Position numbers and translations under genes: made by a program. The notes under the pieces are model-generated. The model worked only from the letters and a program-made list of their open reading frames with translations. It was not told where the DNA came from and searched no databases. Of a DNA stretch of 22,900 bases, positions 21,988-22,900 are shown piece after piece. The stretch covers positions 1-22,900 of IMG/VR virus record IMGVR_UViG_3300013125_000052. One strand, 5' to 3'. This DNA comes from a virus. The first letter of the stretch is position 1, and each line of letters starts with the position of its first letter.

Positions 21988-22359
21988 TTATTCGAATATA
22001 AATTCTATGTTATAGCCCTTAATTACAAAATTTAGATACAAAATATCTCTTAATGTTCCTTCATATAATAAAACATCAAAAGTATAGCCTAATCTAATAA
22101 GTTCTGGAATATATTTTGTGATTTGTTCCTCAACTTTTTGTTTTAGATTACCTGTTGTAATTCTAGTCTGCCATAAATAATATTCTAGATTACATCCAAT
22201 ATCATTGTCACCTAGAACCTCACCTTTATTAGTAAAAAGTATCATTTCTAATTTCTGGACGATTACTTCTATTTCATCATCCTCAACAATTCTACCGGGT
22301 TCATATTTTGGATGACCTGGATATCTTATAACTAAATCTTTTACGTCTTTTAAAGCCAT
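21988..22359 (-). CDS. 25: Baseplate wedge protein, T4 gp25-like
   Basis: A 123-residue protein (T4 gp25 is 132). Landmarks of the gp25/GPW family: DLVIRYPGHPKYEPG, then VEDDEIEVIVQKLEMILFTNKGEVLGDNDIG (the helix-turn that includes the conserved NKGE..GD..G stretch) and LEYYLWQTRI. The C-terminal part YIPELIRLGYTFDVLLYEGTLRD, then LNFVIKGYNIEF, fits the final strands. gp25 sits in the baseplate wedge and contacts the sheath and gp53/gp6. The gene starts with ATG 22359 after an A-rich leader. It is followed directly by the terL N-fragment, which is good evidence for a structural/packaging operon. Confidence 0.85.
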   Translation of the reverse strand: MALKDVKDLVIRYPGHPKYEPGRIVEDDEIEVIVQKLEMILFTNKGEVLGDNDIGCNLEYYLWQTRITTGNLKQKVEEQITKYIPELIRLGYTFDVLLYEGTLRDILYLNFVIKGYNIEFIFE

Positions 22360-22363
22360 TTGA

Positions 22364-22399
22364 AACCTTATTTTTATTATATATATAAAAAATAAGGCT
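22364..22399. promoter_or_regulatory. Divergent control region with near-perfect inverted repeat
   Basis: CCTTATTTTT (22366-22375) and AAAAATAAGG (22388-22397) form perfect arms around TATATATA. Beyond them the symmetry continues loosely to both start codons. Each side reads AT-rich TATATATA(A) then AAAAATAAGG then the start of a gene (22359 minus, 22407 plus). The identical leaders suggest that the two genes share a type of promoter or a common bound protein. Confidence 0.5.
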
Positions 22400-22406
22400 T
22401 CTTAAA

Positions 22407-22697
22407 ATGGAAGATGATTTTAACTTTATATCAGTTATAGACTATCTCGGAGAAATTGGAGGTGGAGTTGCCGTTCTATTATCAATGAAAATAAAAGATA
22501 AAATATATCAGATAGGTTATTGGTTTGATCCAGATGATAATTATATGATTTCTGCTGATGAAAATTTTTTAAAAGATTATAATCTTAATAATATATACGA
22601 ATACAAAAACTATAAAATGCTAGCGTATTATATACACAGTTTCGTGTTGGATAATAAAAAAGAAATTTTTAAAGAGTTTTTAGATGAATCTGAATAA
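22407..22697 (+). CDS. Unknown protein, 96 aa
   Basis: I do not recognise this protein. It is 96 residues and starts MEDDFNFISVIDYLGEIGGG. It continues VAVLLSMKIKDKIYQIGYWFDPDDNYMISADENF and has a Tyr/Lys/Asp-rich end. It looks beta-strand-rich then helical; there is no clear signal or membrane segment. It is the only plus-strand gene beyond 9.5 kb and reads away from the gp25-like gene. It converges on the partial gene at 22699 with a single base between the stops. Confidence 0.55.
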   Translation: MEDDFNFISVIDYLGEIGGGVAVLLSMKIKDKIYQIGYWFDPDDNYMISADENFLKDYNLNNIYEYKNYKMLAYYIHSFVLDNKKEIFKEFLDESE

Positions 22698-22698
22698 A

Positions 22699-22900
22699 TT
22701 ATTTTCTAGGTGTTACACCTTTCCATATAATATTCACAGAACTGAATCCTGTTGAAGTCTTTGGATCCTCACTAAAAAAGACACCATTTCTATTACTCCA
22801 ACCACCTCTTAGAATAATCAATTCATTTTGTCCAATAACTATATCTCCTAGTACTGGATCTATACCTACCATTTTCTTTGCATCATATTGTTGTGTATTA
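22699..22900 (-). CDS. C-terminal part of a probable structural protein, 5' end outside window
   Basis: The minus-strand frame is open from the window edge to TAA at 22699-22701, 66 codons. It reads ...KKMVGIDPVLGDIVIGQNELI, then LRGGWSNRNGVFFSEDP and ends IIWKGVTPRK. The Gly-rich, beta-like composition (GDIVIGQNELIILRGG) suits a tail, baseplate or fibre protein, and it lies upstream of the gp25-like gene on the same strand. I cannot name a family. It was found by reading the frame because the start lies beyond the window. Confidence 0.7.
   Translation of the reverse strand, partial: NTQQYDAKKMVGIDPVLGDIVIGQNELIILRGGWSNRNGVFFSEDPKTSTGFSSVNIIWKGVTPRK

Noticed and set aside
21805-22035. Plus-strand frame of 76 codons across the terL and gp25 junction
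   Set aside because: Antisense to two well-supported genes.
1-22900. Stop-codon reassignment (TAG read as Gln), suggested by the internal TAG at 11816
   Set aside because: Genes at 3995, 11192 and 14086 end with TAG at sensible places, the first within a terminator stem. Other genes contain no internal TAG. One nonsense change is simpler.

Overview
The window is a very AT-rich, densely packed stretch of a large T4-related myovirus genome. Four proteins point to the T4 lineage: a gp25-like baseplate wedge protein, a gp17-like terminase large subunit (TerL), a gp45-like sliding clamp and the C-terminal half of a gp43-like family B DNA polymerase. The host is probably a member of the Bacteroidota. 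The encoded IF-3 has the wording typical of that phylum (IIDYQKFLY, TDDHDFNFKL, LEGKRM). Gene starts are preceded by A-rich leaders rather than Shine-Dalgarno sequences, and one promoter carries a TAnnTTTG -7 box. TAG, TGA and TAA all serve as stops, so I see no stop-codon reassignment.

Layout. From 1 to 4.0 kb, on the plus strand: the end of a zinc-ribbon-repeat endonuclease, an ADP-ribosyltransferase-fold-like protein, a full-length translation initiation factor IF-3, and small unknowns, closed by a hairpin terminator that overlaps the last stop codon. From 4.05 to 9.5 kb, mostly minus: a cluster of unknown proteins. Several share a short N-terminal signature resembling T4 capsid-targeting sequences, and three end in the same C-terminal tetrapeptide, KYNL. 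The cluster includes a deoxyribosyltransferase-fold protein and a protein with a DnaJ-type zinc finger. From 9.5 to 12.8 kb, minus: a DNA polymerase C-terminal half without its N-terminal half, preceded by a homing-endonuclease-like gene broken by one in-frame amber codon. From 12.9 to 15.1 kb: a trypsin-like protease with an intact triad beside a protein with a long threonine-rich repeat tail. From 15.1 to 17.3 kb: a SLOG-like protein, two unknowns and the sliding clamp.

From 17.3 to 22.4 kb, minus, lies the most striking system: a fractured terminase gene. The TerL N-terminal fragment stops after a short split-intein N-half that begins exactly between Lys and Thr of the Walker A P-loop. About 2 kb downstream a second gene starts with the intein C-half, ends it with SHN, and resumes the ATPase at Thr. 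Between the halves lie a Vsr-like homing endonuclease and a HEFSH metallopeptidase-like gene. Active terminase would require protein trans-splicing. The short N-half resembles the atypically split AceL-TerL intein, and the gene order resembles the 'fractured genes' described by Dassa and colleagues. The extra metallopeptidase-like gene and the paired hydrophobic helical tails on the two intein halves are not part of those descriptions as I remember them.

The clamp and the polymerase fragment belong to replication. In T4 the clamp also activates late promoters of the form TATAAATA, and two 23-bp copies of an element with that octamer sit ahead of plus-strand genes. TerL and gp25 belong to packaging and tail assembly. 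The KYNL and capsid-targeting-like proteins are candidates for packaged internal head proteins, which is inference. No stretch of 300 bases lacks a gene, and I saw no tRNA, CRISPR array or insertion sequence.
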